DNA from: Actinomycetes bacterium
GTDB lineage: Bacteria; Actinomycetota; Acidimicrobiia; Acidimicrobiales; Microtrichaceae
Assembly: GCA_023427825.1 (NCBI GenBank)
Contig: JAEZAI010000144.1
Location: 1-7,237 of the forward strand
DNA length: 7,237 bases
Reading direction: 5' to 3'
Below, in pieces: positions 6,401 through 7,237 of the stretch. Position numbers and translations under genes: made by a program. How positions within the stretch are numbered: position 1 is the first letter of the stretch; each line of letters begins with the position of its first letter. A model generated the notes under the pieces. It was not told where the DNA came from. It worked only from the letters and a program-made list of their open reading frames with translations, and ran no database searches.

Positions 6401-6429
6401 GTTCCGACGCAGTTCCGATGCAGTTCCGA
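6401..6429 (+). repeat. 11-bp tandem repeat in the divergent promoter region
   Basis: GTTCCGACGCA (6401-6411) and GTTCCGATGCA (6412-6422) differ by one base and are followed by GTTCCGA (6423-6429). This gives three GTTCCGA cores spaced 11 bp apart, about one helical turn, on the same DNA face. The repeat lies in the leader of the DUF35/thiolase unit, 44 bp before its start codon. It could be a direct-repeat binding site or a simple slippage product. The rest of the gap between 6176 and 6472 holds the two candidate promoters and no supported gene. Confidence 0.6.
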
Positions 6430-6460
6430 GGGCCCGGGCGACCGGCACGGGCCGACCGAT

Positions 6461-6467
6461 GGGGGGA
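6461..6467 (+). promoter_or_regulatory. Ribosome-binding site fixing the GTG start of the DUF35 protein
   Basis: GGGGGGA lies 5 nt before GTG 6473-6475. Upstream in-frame starts reach back to 6266, but they translate an Arg/Gly/Pro-rich stretch across the repeats and candidate promoter, so this GTG is the likely start. Confidence 0.6.
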
Positions 6468-6472
6468 TCACG

Positions 6473-6904
6473 GTGGCCCAGGTCGCGTTCGCCGACGATG
6501 TGTTCACGTGGCCGAGCGACGAGCCGAGCCTGATCGGCGGTCGCTGCAGCGACTGCGGCTCGGTGACGTTCCCGCGTCCCCCGTCGTGCGCCCGGTGCGG
6601 CTCGACCGCGGTCGACGAGCACCTGCTCCCCCGCCGCGGCACGCTGTGGACCTTCACCACCCAGGGCTTCCTGCCCAAGGAGCCGTACAAGGGGGGTGAG
6701 ACGCCCGAGACGTTCGAGCCGTTCGGCGTCGGTCTGGTGCAGCTCGGCGACGAGGTCCGGGTGGAGGGACGCCTGACCGAGAGCGACCCCGAGCGGCTGC
6801 GGATCGGCATGGAGGTCGAGCTCGTCGTCCTGCCGTTCCGCACCGACCCGGACGGCACCCAGGTGATGACGTTCGCCTTCGCGCCGAGCACCGGAGGTGC
6901 GTGA
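6473..6904 (+). CDS. DUF35-family Zn-ribbon/OB-fold protein (thiolase partner)
   Basis: A 143-residue protein starting with GTG. A rubredoxin-like zinc ribbon is visible as CSDC and CARC (Cys25, Cys28, Cys39, Cys42), which should bind one Zn. It is followed by an OB-fold domain (about residues 50-140) that begins RRGTLWTFTTQGF and contains VGLVQLGDEVRVEGRL. This is the standard DUF35 architecture, often labelled 'OB-fold domain-containing protein' or 'nucleic acid-binding protein'. Known members act as obligate partners of thiolase-type enzymes: ChsH2 with the aldolase Ltp2 in actinobacterial steroid side-chain degradation, and the DUF35 subunit of the archaeal thiolase/HMG-CoA synthase complex. 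The stop is one base before the ATG of a thiolase-superfamily gene, whose GGAGGT Shine-Dalgarno lies inside this coding region. A stoichiometric complex with that neighbour is therefore the likely role; it has no enzyme motif of its own. Confidence 0.85.
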   Translation: MAQVAFADDVFTWPSDEPSLIGGRCSDCGSVTFPRPPSCARCGSTAVDEHLLPRRGTLWTFTTQGFLPKEPYKGGETPETFEPFGVGLVQLGDEVRVEGRLTESDPERLRIGMEVELVVLPFRTDPDGTQVMTFAFAPSTGGA

Positions 6905-6905
6905 C

Positions 6906-7237
6906 ATGACCGACGTGGCGATCATCGGCGTGGGCCTGCACCCGTTCGGGCGCTTCGGGGACGAGTCGGCCATCGACATGGCCGCGGACGCCGCGCGCGC
7001 CGCCCGCCCGGGCGCGGGCGTCACGTGGCCGCAGGTCCAGTTCGGCTTCGGCGGCAGCTTCGAGGTGGACAACCCCGACGCCGTCACCGGTCGACTGGGG
7101 CTCACCGGCAACCCGTTCATGGACGTCTACAACGGGTGCGCCACCGCAGCGACCGCCCTGCAGCTGACGGCCGATGCCATCCGCTCCGGCCGGTACGACA
7201 TCGGCATCGCGGTCGGCATGGACAAGCACGGCCACGG
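6906..7237 (+). CDS. Thiolase-superfamily protein (SCP2-thiolase / lipid-transfer protein type), 3' truncated
   Basis: The first 110 codons of a thiolase-fold enzyme, cut by the window edge. The N-terminal strand DVAIIGVGLHPFGRFGDES is typical of SCP2-type thiolases. The nucleophile-elbow region FMDVYNGCATAATALQLTAD follows, with Cys78 in the NGCA context, and then IRSGRYDIGIAVGMDKHG. Cys78 is at the place of the thiolase acyl-accepting cysteine. The C-terminal GHP and CxG catalytic motifs lie beyond the window, so a true thiolase (CoA-dependent cleavage) cannot be told from an Ltp2-like retro-aldolase, which works without the standard thiolase set. The ATG at 6906 has GGAGGT (6893-6898) 7 nt upstream and follows the DUF35 stop by a single base, implying tight co-expression and probably a protein complex. 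Expected role: C-C bond cleavage or formation on a CoA ester. Confidence 0.85.
   Translation, partial: MTDVAIIGVGLHPFGRFGDESAIDMAADAARAARPGAGVTWPQVQFGFGGSFEVDNPDAVTGRLGLTGNPFMDVYNGCATAATALQLTADAIRSGRYDIGIAVGMDKHGH

Noticed and set aside
6266..6472. 5' extension of the DUF35 frame back to 6266
   Set aside because: Arg/Gly/Pro-rich translation across the candidate promoter and 11-bp repeats. The GTG at 6473 has a good ribosome-binding site and gives the normal DUF35 length.
6335..7120. Minus-strand open frame opposite the DUF35/thiolase genes
   Set aside because: No recognisable fold. It lies opposite two well-supported plus-strand genes and reads through the divergent regulatory region.
1..7237. 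Mobile element, CRISPR, tRNA or defence system
   Set aside because: No transposase or integrase motifs, terminal inverted repeats, regularly spaced repeats or tRNA-like folds were seen. All supported genes are metabolic or regulatory.

Overview
The window is GC-rich (roughly 70% by eye). It uses GTG as well as ATG starts and carries a dense set of CoA-ester and F420-type catabolic genes. That combination suggests a high-GC actinobacterium, either a Mycobacteriales-like lineage or an uncultured Acidimicrobiia-like one; the sequence alone does not decide between them. There are no rRNA, tRNA, CRISPR or insertion-sequence signals.

Layout: (1) 1-359, plus strand, the C-terminal part of a TetR-type regulator cut by the window edge. 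(2) 431-2664, plus strand, a two-gene unit with overlapping genes: a DapB/diaminopentanoate-dehydrogenase-like NAD(P)-binding oxidoreductase and an acyl-CoA dehydrogenase. (3) 2665-2741, a convergent gap holding a 10-bp stem hairpin, a likely shared terminator. (4) 6175 down to 2742, minus strand, a compact three-gene operon read in the order class III CoA-transferase, LLM-class (F420-type) oxidoreductase, amidohydrolase-2 family metalloenzyme, with gaps of 33 and 26 nt. (5) 6176-6472, a divergent promoter region with candidate promoters for both strands, two small palindromes and an 11-bp tandem repeat. (6) 6473-7237, plus strand, a DUF35-type Zn-ribbon/OB-fold protein followed one base later by a thiolase-superfamily (SCP2/lipid-transfer type) gene that runs off the window.

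Together the genes look like part of a catabolic island for an unidentified carboxylic acid or ring substrate. CoA is transferred to the acid, ACAD dehydrogenates the thioester, and the DUF35-thiolase pair would do C-C cleavage (thiolytic or retro-aldol). The LLM enzyme, the DapB-like oxidoreductase and the amidohydrolase would supply redox and hydrolytic or decarboxylating steps. This is inference from families; no substrate can be read from the sequence.

None of the protein families is new. The most unusual items are regulatory: a near-perfect 17-bp tandem duplication that copies a Shine-Dalgarno plus ATG and creates a six-codon ORF ending on the next start codon (402-435); a perfect 9-bp-arm palindrome just after the TetR gene (371-390); a hairpin that buries the ribosome-binding site of the acyl-CoA dehydrogenase inside the end of the upstream gene (1471-1492); and the repeat-rich divergent promoter.
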